A DNA stretch of 64,000 nt from DASRTE01 sp035656095 (GTDB lineage Bacteria > Actinomycetota > Actinomycetes > Jiangellales > Jiangellaceae). The notes below the pieces were generated by a model, which was not told where the DNA came from, did not search any database, and worked only from the letters and a program-made list of their open reading frames with translations. The stretch covers positions 48,770-112,769 of the forward strand of contig DASRTE010000005.1 in NCBI GenBank assembly GCA_035656095.1, given 5' to 3'. Below are positions 1 to 9,369 of this stretch, piece after piece. The first letter of the stretch is position 1, and each line of letters starts with the position of its first letter. The translations under genes were made by a program, and so were the position numbers.

Positions 1-28
1 CTTCACCACCAAGGACGTCACCTCCTGA
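1..28 (+). CDS. possible C-terminal tail of an upstream gene (partial)
   Basis: A forward frame entering from the left edge reads FTTKDVTS and stops with TGA at 26-28. Its third positions are all G or C, as in the real genes of this window, so it may be the end of a gene that lies mostly outside. Eight residues are too few to assign a family. Nothing gene-like is visible between this stop and the MaoC gene at 188. Confidence 0.2.
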
Positions 29-187
29 TCCTGTGGATCCGGACGTGGGTTGTGGATCCGCACGGTGGGAACCGGCTCCGCCCGCGGCCGACTTCGCCGG
101 CCGCAACGCCCACCACGGCCCGGCCGGGTCTCACCGTGCCGCCCCAGCTTCAGCCCGGGCCGGAAGTCGCCCACGCCGGCCTCCGTG

Positions 188-685
188 TCAGGGCGTCGGA
201 CGGCCGGGCTGGTCGCCGCCGCGGGCGTCCAGGTAGTTCTGCTTGGGCACCAGCACCCGCCGGCGGAACGTGCATACCAGGGTGCCGTCCTGGTTGTAGC
301 CACGGGTCTCGACGTGCACGATCCCCCGGTCGTCACGGCTCTCGGACGCGCGCTTGTCGAGCACGGTGGTCTCGCCGTAGATCGTGTCGCCGTGGAAGGT
401 GGGCGCCACATGCCGCAGGCTCTCGACCTCGAGGTTCGCGATCGCCTTCCCGGACACGTCGGGCACCGACATGCCGAGCAGCAGCGAGTAGATCAGGTTC
501 CCCACCACGACGTTGCGACCGAACTGGGTCGACCCCTCGGCGTAGTGCGCATCGAGGTGCAACGGGTGGTGGTTCATGGTGATGAGGCAGAAGAGGTGGT
601 CGTCGGACTCGGTGACCGTCTTGCCCGGCCAGTGCCGGTAGACCGCGCCGACCTCGAACTCCTCGTAGGTGCGCCCGAACTGCAT
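188..685 (-). CDS. MaoC family dehydratase
   Basis: A 165-residue single hot-dog protein of the MaoC/(R)-enoyl-CoA hydratase type, adding water to an acyl-CoA double bond in the cytosol. The segment ITMNHHPLHLDAHYA (about residues 35-50) carries the Asp/His hydratase signature, and the middle (VVGNLIYSLLLGMSV) is the usual hot-dog helix. The ATG at 685 gives the normal family length; the open frame continues upstream only into unrelated Arg/Pro-rich sequence. It lies 50 bp downstream of the PLP decarboxylase on the same strand and may be cotranscribed. Its sequence type recalls the MaoC that sits with citE-like and acyl-CoA dehydrogenase genes in actinobacterial ethylmalonyl-CoA-type clusters (family knowledge). 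Such genes do occur here, but about 21 kb away. The substrate is not proven. Confidence 0.85.
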   Translation of the reverse strand: MQFGRTYEEFEVGAVYRHWPGKTVTESDDHLFCLITMNHHPLHLDAHYAEGSTQFGRNVVVGNLIYSLLLGMSVPDVSGKAIANLEVESLRHVAPTFHGDTIYGETTVLDKRASESRDDRGIVHVETRGYNQDGTLVCTFRRRVLVPKQNYLDARGGDQPGRPTP

Positions 686-735
686 GGCCGACAGCGTGCC
701 GCACGGTCGCGGACGTGGTGCGGTCGGGTGCGGAC

Positions 736-2097
736 CTACGCCATCCGGTCGAGAATCTCGCCGACGAGTTCCATGGACGTGTGCGGATGCAGGAACGCGA
801 ACCGCGCAACAGTCTCGCCCTCCCACGCCGACGGCGGGATGAACGCCACCTGCTCGGCGAGCAACCGGTCTGCCCACGCCGAGTACTGCGGCGGCGTCCA
901 GCCCAGCCGCCGGAACAGCACCACGGACAGGTCGGGCTCGCGGATCAGTTCCAGGTAGGACCGGGTTCGAATCTCGGCGGCCGTGTCCCTGGCCAGGCGA
1001 ATCGCGGTCTCGATCGCATCGGAGTAGGCGCGCACGCCGTGGACGGCGAGCGAGAACCACAGCGGAAGTCCTCGGGCACGCCTGGTCAGGTGGTAGGCGT
1101 AGTCGGTGGGGTTCCACTCGGCCGGCTTGTCGTGGATCACGTCGAGGTAGGACGCGTCCTGGGTGTGCACCGACCGCGCCTGCGCCGGATCGCGGTAGAT
1201 CAGCGCCGCGCAGTCGAACGGCGCGAACAGCCATTTGTGCGGGTCGACGACGAACGAGTTGGCGTGCTCGATGCCGTCGTACTTGTCTCGGATACTCGGT
1301 GCGAACAGCCCGGCCCCGCCGTACGCGCCGTCGACGTGGAACCAGAGACCGTGGTCGCGCGCCACCTCACCGACGCCGGCCAAGTCGTCCACGATGCCGG
1401 CGTTGGTGGTTCCCGACGTCGCCACCACCGCCGTCAGCGACGAAGGATCGCCGTCGGCGTCGATTGCGGCTCGTAGTGCGTCGCCGGTGAGCCGGCGATC
1501 GTCGGTCTCGACGGTCAGAGCATCCATCTCAAGGATGCGCAACGTGTTGACGATCGACGAGTGCGCGTCGGCGCCGACCGCCACCCGCCACCGTCGCACC
1601 GCTGCGGGATCGGCGGCGTTGCGCTTCGCCGTCTCTCGGGCGACGACCAGGGCGGACAGGTTTCCCGCGGAGCCACCCGAGACGAAGCACCCGCCCGCAG
1701 TGTCCGGCAGCCCGGCCCGGTCCGCGATCAGCCGCAGGACGTCGTTCTCGGCATGGACGGCTCCGGCGGCCTCCAGCCAGGAGATGCCCTGGATCGACGC
1801 GCACGAGATGAGCATGTCGAACAGCAGCGACGCCTTCGTCGGCGCGGCCGGGATGAAACCGAGGAAGCGCGGGCTGTCGGCCGAGATCACCGCCGGGGCC
1901 AGCATCGACGCGTAGACACCGAGCACCTGATCCGGGTTGTGACCCTCGTCTGCCAGCAGACCGGCGGTCACTGCGGCGAGCTCCGCCGGGTCGCGGGAGC
2001 CCTGGTCGAGCGGGACCGGGTCGAGCCGAAGCCGATTCTCGGCGTAGGCGAGCAAAGAACGAATCATCTGCTCGGTCGTCGCGTCCACGCTATGCAT
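736..2097 (-). CDS. group II PLP-dependent amino-acid decarboxylase (aromatic-L-amino-acid decarboxylase type)
   Basis: A 453-residue pyridoxal-phosphate decarboxylase of the AADC/glutamate-decarboxylase fold. Visible motifs are FVSGGSAGNLSAL (phosphate binding), HVDGAYGG (Asp contacting the PLP ring nitrogen) and VVDPHKWLF with the Schiff-base Lys288. Family members convert aromatic amino acids to amines such as tyramine or phenylethylamine. The substrate here is unknown and an aspartate or diaminobutyrate activity is possible. The start is the ATG at 2097; a longer frame to 2172 would run into the divergent promoter region. It is divergent from the agmatinase-type gene, and an AGAO-like copper amine oxidase at 14.0 kb could oxidise its amine product (inference). 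Confidence 0.85.
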   Translation of the reverse strand: MHSVDATTEQMIRSLLAYAENRLRLDPVPLDQGSRDPAELAAVTAGLLADEGHNPDQVLGVYASMLAPAVISADSPRFLGFIPAAPTKASLLFDMLISCASIQGISWLEAAGAVHAENDVLRLIADRAGLPDTAGGCFVSGGSAGNLSALVVARETAKRNAADPAAVRRWRVAVGADAHSSIVNTLRILEMDALTVETDDRRLTGDALRAAIDADGDPSSLTAVVATSGTTNAGIVDDLAGVGEVARDHGLWFHVDGAYGGAGLFAPSIRDKYDGIEHANSFVVDPHKWLFAPFDCAALIYRDPAQARSVHTQDASYLDVIHDKPAEWNPTDYAYHLTRRARGLPLWFSLAVHGVRAYSDAIETAIRLARDTAAEIRTRSYLELIREPDLSVVLFRRLGWTPPQYSAWADRLLAEQVAFIPPSAWEGETVARFAFLHPHTSMELVGEILDRMA

Positions 2098-2216
2098 GGG
2101 CCGGACGGTAGATCGGGTCCGCGTCAGTTGACAATAGGCCACCCGGTCCGGCCTGGCGGCAGATCTGGCCATCGTGCTACTGCCGCCTGGTGCGCCCGAG
2201 TGGGACAGTAACTGCC

Positions 2217-3245
2217 ATGGCGCGCTATGGCGGAATGTACGGACCGGATGTGACCTTTCTCGGCGTCGAGCGATGCGACCTCGAGGACACGACGGGAATG
2301 GGCAACGCCGACGTCGTCGTGATCGGCGCGCCGTACGACGCCGGCACGTCCTACCGTCCCGGAGCCCGGTTCGGCCCGCAGGCGATCAGGATGACCGATT
2401 ACCTGCCGCACGATGCCTCCCGCCCCCACCTAGCCTTGCGGGTCGATCCGCTGAAGGACCTCACCGTCGTCGACGCGGGCGACGTAGAGATGCCCGGTGT
2501 CGAAGCTCGGCAGCCCCTGGATGCGCTTGAAGCCGCCGTGCAGAAGGTAAGGGAGGCTGACGCGGTTCCGGTGATTCTCGGTGGCGACCACACGATCACC
2601 TGGCCGGACGTGACCGGCGTTGCCCGCGCGATCGGCTGGGGACGCGTCTCGGTGATCCATTTCGATGCCCACGCGGACACCGGAGACTTCCAGTTCGGGT
2701 CCCTCATCGGCCACGGCCTGCCGATGCGGCGGCTGATCGAGTCCGGCGCCTGCCGCGGCGATCGCTTTCTGCAACTGGGGCTTCGCGGGTATTGGCCGGA
2801 GCCCGAGACACTCGACTGGATGGCCGGACAGCGCATGCGCTCGTTCGAGATGCACGAGATCGTCAACCGCGGCCTGCCGGCCTGCCTCGACGAGGCATTC
2901 GCGATTGCGACCGACGACTGCGACGGTGTCTTCGTCTCGGTGGACATCGACGTGACCGATCCCGGATCGGCTCCTGGCACCGGCACCCCCGAACCCGGCG
3001 GATTCTCTCCCCGTGAGCTGCTCGACACGGTCCGGCGAATTGCGATCGAGCTTCCGGTCGTGGGGATGGATGTCGTTGAGGTGTCGCCCCCGTTCGACAC
3101 AGCAGACGTCACAGCGTTCTTGGCCAACCGAGTGGTGCTGGAGATGTTGTCCGGCATCGCATTCCGGAAGCAGGGTGGGCACTGGGACGACATTCCTCCG
3201 ACGCTGTTGTACGGACGGGCCACTCCAGTGCCAGATCCGAATTAA
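2217..3245 (+). CDS. agmatinase/guanidino-acid ureohydrolase family protein
   Basis: A 342-residue ureohydrolase that hydrolyses a guanidino group to urea plus an amine, using two Mn ions. All metal ligands are visible: His125 in GGDHTITWP, Asp150/His152/Asp154 in HFDAHADTG, and Asp243/Asp245 in SVDIDVTDPGSAPG. These features fit agmatinase or guanidinobutyrase better than arginase. The products would be putrescine or GABA, which match the aminotransferase and aminobutyraldehyde-type dehydrogenase nearby. The ATG at 2217 was chosen; an in-frame GTG at 2190 is possible but has no better ribosome site. An APC permease follows after 37 bp, probably in one operon. Confidence 0.88.
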   Translation: MARYGGMYGPDVTFLGVERCDLEDTTGMGNADVVVIGAPYDAGTSYRPGARFGPQAIRMTDYLPHDASRPHLALRVDPLKDLTVVDAGDVEMPGVEARQPLDALEAAVQKVREADAVPVILGGDHTITWPDVTGVARAIGWGRVSVIHFDAHADTGDFQFGSLIGHGLPMRRLIESGACRGDRFLQLGLRGYWPEPETLDWMAGQRMRSFEMHEIVNRGLPACLDEAFAIATDDCDGVFVSVDIDVTDPGSAPGTGTPEPGGFSPRELLDTVRRIAIELPVVGMDVVEVSPPFDTADVTAFLANRVVLEMLSGIAFRKQGGHWDDIPPTLLYGRATPVPDPN

Positions 3246-3282
3246 GGTGTCCGACAGCAGGGCTGTGACGTAGGAGGTCGCC

Positions 3283-4818
3283 ATGACGATCGAGGCACAC
3301 GACCCGCACCACCAGATCGAGGCCGACCTACGGGACAAGGGCCTGTCGCACAACGCTGTCGGGCTCCTCGGCGGCACCGTATTGGGAATTTCGTCGGTGG
3401 CGCCTGCCTATGCCTTGACGGCGACCATCGGGATTCTGGTGGCCGAGGCGGGCGCGAAGATGCCGGTCATCATCATCGCCGGTTTCCTGCCGATGTTCTT
3501 CGCGGCGTACGCGTATCGGGAGCTGAACAAAGTAGCGCCGGACTGCGGCACGTCGTTCACCTGGACGACGAAGGCGTTCGGGCCGCACGTCGGCTGGCTG
3601 GGCGGTTGGGCGGCGGTACTTGCCACGGTGATCGTGCTGTCGAACCTCGCCGGTGTCGCCGTGCAGTTCTTCTACCAGTTCCTCGGTGAGCTCATCAACA
3701 ACGACGATCTCGGTGCGCTGTGGGAGAACAAGCTGGTCAACGCGGTCACGTGCCTCATCTTCCTGACCATCGCGGCGTGGGTGTCCTACCGGGGGATTAC
3801 CACGACTGAGAGGGTCCAGTTCGTTCTGGTGGGCTTCCAGCTGGTCGTGCTCGCGCTGTTCGCAGTGGTTGCGCTGGTCAAGTCCGGCGATTCGGCAACC
3901 GGCCTGCAGTTCAGCTGGGACTGGTTCAGCCCGTCCGGGCTGACCCTGTCGGCGTTCATCGCCGGCCTGTCCGGTTCGATCTTCGCGTTCTGGGGATGGG
4001 ACACCGCCCTGACCGTCAACGAGGAGTCGAAGGAGGCGGAGAAGACTCCCGGTCGTGCGGCGCTGCTGTGTGTGTTGTCGATCTTGCTGACGTACCTGAT
4101 CGTGACCGTTGCGACCCAGATGTACGCGGGTGTGGGAACCGAAGGACTCGGCCTGGGCAATGAGGAAATCTCCGACAACGTCTTCGGCGCCCTGGCCGAG
4201 CCGGTCCTGGGTAGCCCGCTGGACCTGTTCCTCTTCCTCGCTGTGCTGGCCTCCAGTGCCGCGAGCCTGACCACCACATTCTTGCCGGCCTCCCGCACCA
4301 TGCTGGCCATGGGAACCTATGGGGCCTTCCCGAAGCGGTTCGCAACGGTACATCCGGAACACCGCACTCCGTCGTACGCGACGGTCGTGGCTGCGATCGG
4401 CTCGGGCGTGTTCTACGCAGTACTCACGTTCCTCAGCGAGAACGTGCTGACCGACACGATCTACTCGCTCGGCATCATGATCTGCTTCTACTACGGGCTG
4501 ACCGCGTTTGCCTGCATCTGGTACTTCCGCAATGAGCTGTTCATGGACTTCGAGAGCGTTGTGTTCAAGTTCCTGTTCCCGCTGCTCGGCGGCCTCGGTC
4601 TGCTTTTCGTGTTCGTGGTGACCTTGCGCGACAGCGCGTCGCCGGACTACGGCAGCGGCGCCAGCATCGGTGGGGTCGGGCTGGTGCTGATCCTCGGGCT
4701 TGGGCTGATCGTCGCCGGGGTGGCGTTGATGTTCCGGCAGCAGGTCAGGGAACCGGCCTTCTTCCGCGGCGAGACGCTCCGCCACGACACGCCTTCTCTC
4801 GTCCTCGACGAGCCGTAG
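3283..4818 (+). CDS. APC superfamily amino-acid/polyamine permease
   Basis: A 511-residue inner-membrane permease with about 12 hydrophobic segments. The first, GLLGGTVLGISSVAPAYALT, carries the helix-1 glycine-rich substrate loop of the APC fold. The start is well set: TAGGAGGT lies 8 bases before ATG 3283. It directly follows the ureohydrolase, so a guanidino compound, polyamine or related amino acid is the likely cargo (inference). It converges on the PucR regulator gene with only 11 bp between the stops. Confidence 0.9.
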   Translation: MTIEAHDPHHQIEADLRDKGLSHNAVGLLGGTVLGISSVAPAYALTATIGILVAEAGAKMPVIIIAGFLPMFFAAYAYRELNKVAPDCGTSFTWTTKAFGPHVGWLGGWAAVLATVIVLSNLAGVAVQFFYQFLGELINNDDLGALWENKLVNAVTCLIFLTIAAWVSYRGITTTERVQFVLVGFQLVVLALFAVVALVKSGDSATGLQFSWDWFSPSGLTLSAFIAGLSGSIFAFWGWDTALTVNEESKEAEKTPGRAALLCVLSILLTYLIVTVATQMYAGVGTEGLGLGNEEISDNVFGALAEPVLGSPLDLFLFLAVLASSAASLTTTFLPASRTMLAMGTYGAFPKRFATVHPEHRTPSYATVVAAIGSGVFYAVLTFLSENVLTDTIYSLGIMICFYYGLTAFACIWYFRNELFMDFESVVFKFLFPLLGGLGLLFVFVVTLRDSASPDYGSGASIGGVGLVLILGLGLIVAGVALMFRQQVREPAFFRGETLRHDTPSLVLDEP

Positions 4819-4829
4819 CGTCGTCCGAC

Positions 4830-6359
4830 CTACCCGAGCAGGTGGACAGCGGCCCACAGCTCGACCCGCACTGCGGCGACGTCGAGGTCCCGGCCGAGCA
4901 GCTCGGAGACCCGGCGCATCCTGTGCCGCAACGTGTGACGGTGGACGCCCAGTTCGGCGGCTGCGGCGTCCCATTGCCCGTTGTGGTCCAGCCAGGCCCT
5001 CAGGGAAGTGACCAGGTCCCCTCGCCCTGATGCGTCGTGATCGATCAGTGGACGCAGCAACGACTCAGCGAACGCCGCCGCTTGCGGTGTCGCCAGCAGC
5101 CCGAGCATCGCCGAGGCCGCGATATCCGCGAATTCCGTGTGCCGCTGGTGGTTGTGCATACCGATGGCTAGCGCCTGTTGGGCCTCGTGATGTGCCCGGC
5201 CGAGCTCAGCCAGCCGAGTTTCGCTCGACTCGCCAGTCGTGAGCGATTCCGAGGCACCAACCGCGGCGAGCACCTGGGCTCGGATCCGTGCGCCGGCGGC
5301 GTATATCACCGCTACCCGGTCAGCGATCGCGGCGAAGAAAACGAGCTCCGGCGACGACGCAGCCGCATCCAGGACGTTGGTGAGCTCCTCCAGGGCTGCC
5401 AGCGTCCCAGCGACGAGCAACATCCGTACCGGCTCGGCTGGCAGGCCGCTGCCCCACATGTCCCTCGCGAGCCGGTCAGCCCGGTCCAGATCGTCGTTGA
5501 CGAGCAGATCGAAGATCGTGGTCCGCAGGTGCGCCTCCGCGGTTCGCAGGGCGCTCGCCTGGGCCAACATGAGCGTCAAGAGCGATACGGCGATGTTGAG
5601 CGCGTGGCGTTGACTGCCTGTTGGCCGAGATGCGATCCCAACTGCGATGAAACCGCGAGTTCGGCGCTCGGGTCGCAGCGACTGCACGACGACCTGATCC
5701 CCGTCGACCGACAACGTGGTGCTCACAGGAGTGGCGACGTCTCGGAGCCGATCGAGCTCCTTCGCCAGCCACGTCGCGTGCCGGGCAGCGCCAGTCGGAG
5801 CGGCCTGTACGACCGACCCCGCGGCGTCGAGCAGCACCACCCAACCATCAAGCCGCTCAGCAAGTCGGCGAACCAGTCCGCCGGCGCCTGCTGCCACGGC
5901 GGCCCGGGTGAGCTCCTGCTGTGCCTGGAATGCGTGCGTCATCTCCGCGCTGTGGTCAGTCGCCGTCGCCTCCCACACAACGCGGCTGATGGCGATGAAC
6001 GGTGTTTCCATTGGCACCGAGATAACAGGGAACCCGCGGGCAGCGGCCGCTTCCAACAACGCAGTCGGCACGTCAGCATGCGTCAACCCGACACCGAAGC
6101 CAAGGCCGACGACCCCTGTTCGGACCAAGCGGTCCACATATCCCACAACATGTGCCCGGCTGTCCGACGGCACGGCCGCTTCCGGTCCCAGCCACATCCC
6201 GAGTGACAGCAGCAGTTCGCCGCCGTTGAGATAAGGGGTCGGATCGAGCAGTTCGCTCGTGTGCACCCAGGAGATCTCGCGATCGAGCATCTGATATCCG
6301 GTGAGCGCGGTCAGCCCGAGCGATGGCTGCCGAACCAGAGTGGACAGGGTGACAGACAT
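4830..6359 (-). CDS. PucR family transcriptional regulator
   Basis: A 509-residue regulator. The N-terminal 130 residues form a PucR-type domain (starts MSVTLSTLVRQPSLGL, then EISWVHTSELLDPTPYL). The middle is GGDEF-like/CdaR-like, and the C-terminus carries the PucR helix-turn-helix (AAAELGVHRHTLRHRMRRV, about residues 465-485). Such proteins usually activate adjacent catabolic genes for purines, GABA or other amines in response to substrate (family knowledge). It is divergent from the aminotransferase gene across 153 bp that contain a palindromic TCGACA-TGG-TGTCGA. The start is the ATG at 6359, which aligns with the usual PucR N-terminus. It most likely controls the aminotransferase-amidase genes and itself. 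Confidence 0.88.
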   Translation of the reverse strand: MSVTLSTLVRQPSLGLTALTGYQMLDREISWVHTSELLDPTPYLNGGELLLSLGMWLGPEAAVPSDSRAHVVGYVDRLVRTGVVGLGFGVGLTHADVPTALLEAAAARGFPVISVPMETPFIAISRVVWEATATDHSAEMTHAFQAQQELTRAAVAAGAGGLVRRLAERLDGWVVLLDAAGSVVQAAPTGAARHATWLAKELDRLRDVATPVSTTLSVDGDQVVVQSLRPERRTRGFIAVGIASRPTGSQRHALNIAVSLLTLMLAQASALRTAEAHLRTTIFDLLVNDDLDRADRLARDMWGSGLPAEPVRMLLVAGTLAALEELTNVLDAAASSPELVFFAAIADRVAVIYAAGARIRAQVLAAVGASESLTTGESSETRLAELGRAHHEAQQALAIGMHNHQRHTEFADIAASAMLGLLATPQAAAFAESLLRPLIDHDASGRGDLVTSLRAWLDHNGQWDAAAAELGVHRHTLRHRMRRVSELLGRDLDVAAVRVELWAAVHLLG

Positions 6360-6365
6360 GGTTCC

Positions 6366-6380
6366 TCGACATGGTGTCGA
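6366..6380. promoter_or_regulatory. palindromic operator candidate between pucR-like and aminotransferase genes
   Basis: TCGACA-TGG-TGTCGA is a perfect 6-3-6 palindrome starting 7 bases upstream of the PucR-family start codon. A third TGTCGA half-site lies at 6389-6394, 14 bases from the one inside the palindrome. Position and symmetry suit an autoregulatory operator of the divergent regulator. No binding data exist, so this is inference. Confidence 0.45.
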
Positions 6381-6512
6381 AGTCGGCTTGTCGAATTGTC
6401 CTACGGTGCCATGACCTGACCTCGGCGCACAGGACCTAGAGTCCAACCGAGCAGTAGTTCGGATCCGGCCGCCGCGATGCGGCCGCAACGCCAGGCACCA
6501 AGGAGGTCGAGC

Positions 6513-7907
6513 GTGGGCGCTGAGCCGACGGGTGGCCCAGCATTGCCGCAAGAGCGGCGACTGGTCACCGAGATCCCCGGACCGCGCTCGGCTGCGCTGC
6601 TGGCGCGCCGGGCCGCAGCGGTATCACCGGCCGTGTCGACCATGTTGCCGGTCTTCGTCGAGCGGGCGGGCGGCGGCGTGCTGGTGGACGTCGACGGGAA
6701 CTCCCTGATCGACTTCGGCTCCGGGATCGCCGTCGTCAGCGTCGGCAACGCCGCCGACGCAGTGGTCGCCGGCGTCCGGAACCAGGTCGGCAGGTTCACC
6801 CATACCTGCTTCATGATCACGCCCTACGAAGGCTACGTCGAGGTTTGCGAGGAGCTCTCGCGGCTGACGCCTGGTGACCATGACAAGCGCTCGGCCCTGT
6901 TCAACTCCGGCGCGGAAGCCGTCGAGAACGCCGTCAAGATCGCTCGGGCGTACACCGGCCGGCAGGCCATCGTCGCCTTCGACCACGCCTACCACGGCCG
7001 CACCAACCTGACGCTGGCGCTGACCGCCAAGAGCATGCCGTACAAACACTCGTTCGGTCCGTTCGCTCCCGAGATCTACCGAATGCCCATGGCATATCCG
7101 TACCGTTGGCCGACCGGGCCGGAGAACTGCGGACCGGAGGCGGCAGCGGCGGTGATCACCGCGATCGACAAGCAGATCGGTGCCGAGAACGTCGCGTGCG
7201 TGCTGATCGAACCCATCCAGGGCGAGGGTGGGTTCGTGGTTCCCGGCGGGGGGTTCCTGCCGGCCCTCGCGGAGTACTGCCACTCCAACGGGATCGTCTT
7301 CGCCGCTGACGAGGTGCAGACCGGCTTCGCCCGCACCGGGGCGTGGTTCGCCTGCGAGCACGATGGCGTGATCCCGGACCTGATCGCCACCGCCAAGGGA
7401 ATCGCGGGCGGGCTGCCACTTGCCGCTGTCACCGGCCGTGCCGAGATCATGGACAGTGTCCATGTCGGCGGGCTCGGCGGCACCTACGGCGGCAACCCGG
7501 TCGCCTGTGCTGCGGCGCTGGGCGCGATCCGCACGATCAAGGAACATGACCTGATCGGGGCAGCGCGGCGGATCGAATCGATCATGCTGCCGCGGCTCCG
7601 CGAGCTCCAGCAACGGTATCCCGCAATCGGCGACGTCAGGGGCCGCGGGGCAATGCTCGCAGTGGAGGTGATCACGCCGGGCTCCACGACACCTGACGCG
7701 GCCACCACGCAGGCGGTGGCACAAGCCTGTCACCAGGCCGGTTTGGTGGTGCTGACGTGCGGAACCTTCGGCAACGTACTGCGTTTCCTGCCGCCCCTGG
7801 TGATCCCCGAGCACCTGCTGGAGGAGGGGCTCGACCTCGTCGACGCGGCGTTCGGCACGGTCGCCGATCGGGCGCCTGGTGACCAAGTGGCGACGGCCAA
7901 CGCCTAG
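6513..7907 (+). CDS. gabT: class-III omega-aminotransferase (4-aminobutyrate aminotransferase family)
   Basis: A 464-residue PLP enzyme of aminotransferase class III. It has NSGAEAVENAVKIAR (PLP phosphate loop), ADEVQTGFARTG (Asp to pyridine N) and TAKGIAGGLPLA with Schiff-base Lys295. Family members move the terminal amino group of GABA or longer omega-amino acids to a 2-oxo acid, leaving a semialdehyde. The GTG at 6513 is set by AAGGAGG at 6500-6506. The amidase starts 8 bp after its stop, so the two are an operon. GABA is the default substrate; given the amidase and NylB-like neighbours, 5- or 6-carbon omega-amino acids are a real alternative (NylD of nylon-oligomer degraders is in this class). 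Confidence 0.87.
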   Translation: MGAEPTGGPALPQERRLVTEIPGPRSAALLARRAAAVSPAVSTMLPVFVERAGGGVLVDVDGNSLIDFGSGIAVVSVGNAADAVVAGVRNQVGRFTHTCFMITPYEGYVEVCEELSRLTPGDHDKRSALFNSGAEAVENAVKIARAYTGRQAIVAFDHAYHGRTNLTLALTAKSMPYKHSFGPFAPEIYRMPMAYPYRWPTGPENCGPEAAAAVITAIDKQIGAENVACVLIEPIQGEGGFVVPGGGFLPALAEYCHSNGIVFAADEVQTGFARTGAWFACEHDGVIPDLIATAKGIAGGLPLAAVTGRAEIMDSVHVGGLGGTYGGNPVACAAALGAIRTIKEHDLIGAARRIESIMLPRLRELQQRYPAIGDVRGRGAMLAVEVITPGSTTPDAATTQAVAQACHQAGLVVLTCGTFGNVLRFLPPLVIPEHLLEEGLDLVDAAFGTVADRAPGDQVATANA

Positions 7908-7915
7908 GGAGCGCC

Positions 7916-9325
7916 GTGGATATCTGCGAGCTGTCGGCAATCGAGCTTGGCGCCGCGCTCCGCCGCCGCGAGCTGACGGCTGTGGAAGCGCTCGACGTCA
8001 TGCTCCGGCGGGCTGACGAAATCGACCCGACGGTCAACCCGTTCAGCGTCCGGCTCGACGAAAGGGCCCGGAATGCGGCCCACGCGGCCGACGCCATGCT
8101 CGCTCGCCGGTCGCGACGATCGAAGGCCAAGCCGCTGTGCGGAATCCCGGTCACGACCAAGGACTCGCACTGGATGGCCGGCGTGGAGAGCACGGCCGGA
8201 TCCCGCGCCCGCAAGGGCTTCGTCCCGACCGAGACCGTCGGCGCGATCCAGCGGCTGGAGGACGCCGGAGCGGTGATCTTCGCTCGGACGACGGTTCCCG
8301 AGTTCTGCTACTTCGGAGTCACCGAGTCCGAGGTCTTCGGACGTACGTCCAACCCGTGGAATCTCGACCGGACGGCGGGCGGCTCGTCCGGCGGAGCTGC
8401 CGCCGCCGTCGCCGCTGGATGCGGACCGTTGTCGCTAGGCGGTGACGGAGGCGGATCCATCCGCATACCGGCGGCGTTCTGCGGTGTCGTAGGGTTCAAA
8501 CCCACGTTCGGGCTGGTCCCACACGAGCCGTCGACACCCGGTTGGAAGACCCTGGTCGCCCTCGGGCCGCTTGCCCGGTCCGTTGCTGACGCCCGCCTGA
8601 TGGTCACCATCACGGCCGGGTTCGACCGCCGGGACCGGCACAGCGTCCCGCAGGTGCATCTGGACGCTCCTCCCGCGGAGCCAGCCAAGACCCGAGTCGT
8701 GGTCTCTGAAGACCTCGGTTTCGCTTCACTCGACGACGATGTACGAAGGGCGTTTCGCGCCACGGTCGACCGGCTGGCCGATGCTGGCGTTCAGGTGGTG
8801 GAAGACACCCCCGGCCTGCACACATCGGTCGAAATCTGGAGTGCCATCGCCCTCGCCGAAGCGTGTTACGCCGAGCACGACGAGTTCGCCCACCATCGAT
8901 CTGAGCTGGGCGAGGGCGCTGCAGGATTCATCGAAGCCGGTGGCGACGTCACGGCCGGGCAATACATCAGGGCCCAGTTCGCTCGCGAGCGAATTCACCG
9001 CGCATACGTCGACCTGTTCGAGCGAACGGGAGCCACCGCTCTGCTGACTCCGACCCTGGGGTGCGAGGCCTTCCCCCACGGCAAGCGGCATCCCGACACA
9101 ATCGGCAATATCCCGGTCCTGCCAGACCTGGACTGGGCCCCACTTCTCTACGACGCCAACCTGGCCGGCCTGCCTGCCTGCGCGCTGCCGATCGGGCTTG
9201 GGAACGACGGTCTGCCGGTATCCTTGCAGGTGCTCGGCCGGCGCTACGAGGACTCCCAGGTGCTCGCCGTGGCGGAGACCATCGAGACCGTGGTCGGGTT
9301 CGACCAGGGCCTCCGGCCCCGCTGA
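7916..9325 (+). CDS. amidase-signature family hydrolase (NylA/GatA-like fold)
   Basis: A 469-residue amidase-signature enzyme with an intact catalytic triad: Lys82 (GIPVTTKDSHW), cis-Ser157 (AGGSSGGAAA) and nucleophile Ser181 (GDGGGSIRIPAAF). The Lys-Ser-Ser spacing of 75 and 24 residues equals that of fatty-acid amide hydrolase. It hydrolyses an amide to acid plus amine or ammonia. The GTG at 7916 has GGGAG just upstream and is 8 bp from the aminotransferase stop. No gatB or gatC is adjacent, so it is not the tRNA amidotransferase. NylA, the cyclic-oligomer hydrolase of nylon degradation, belongs to this family and pairs with NylB-like enzymes; that role is inferred from the neighbourhood only. 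Confidence 0.85.
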   Translation: MDICELSAIELGAALRRRELTAVEALDVMLRRADEIDPTVNPFSVRLDERARNAAHAADAMLARRSRRSKAKPLCGIPVTTKDSHWMAGVESTAGSRARKGFVPTETVGAIQRLEDAGAVIFARTTVPEFCYFGVTESEVFGRTSNPWNLDRTAGGSSGGAAAAVAAGCGPLSLGGDGGGSIRIPAAFCGVVGFKPTFGLVPHEPSTPGWKTLVALGPLARSVADARLMVTITAGFDRRDRHSVPQVHLDAPPAEPAKTRVVVSEDLGFASLDDDVRRAFRATVDRLADAGVQVVEDTPGLHTSVEIWSAIALAEACYAEHDEFAHHRSELGEGAAGFIEAGGDVTAGQYIRAQFARERIHRAYVDLFERTGATALLTPTLGCEAFPHGKRHPDTIGNIPVLPDLDWAPLLYDANLAGLPACALPIGLGNDGLPVSLQVLGRRYEDSQVLAVAETIETVVGFDQGLRPR

Positions 9326-9369
9326 TCAGCACGCTACTGGTGACTGGGTGACGGCCAGAGCGCGGCCAC

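Noticed and set aside
686..1234. Extended start for the MaoC gene
   Set aside because: The extra 180 residues overlap the decarboxylase gene in another frame and are Arg/Pro-rich; ATG 685 gives normal family length.
2123..2133. GTCA-GT-TGAC palindrome and TTGACA between the decarboxylase and ureohydrolase genes
   Set aside because: Only 4-bp arms and no -10 at the right distance on either strand; too weak to list as a promoter or operator.
7916..9325. GatA subunit of the tRNA amidotransferase
   Set aside because: No gatC or gatB beside it, and the gene is coupled to an omega-aminotransferase.
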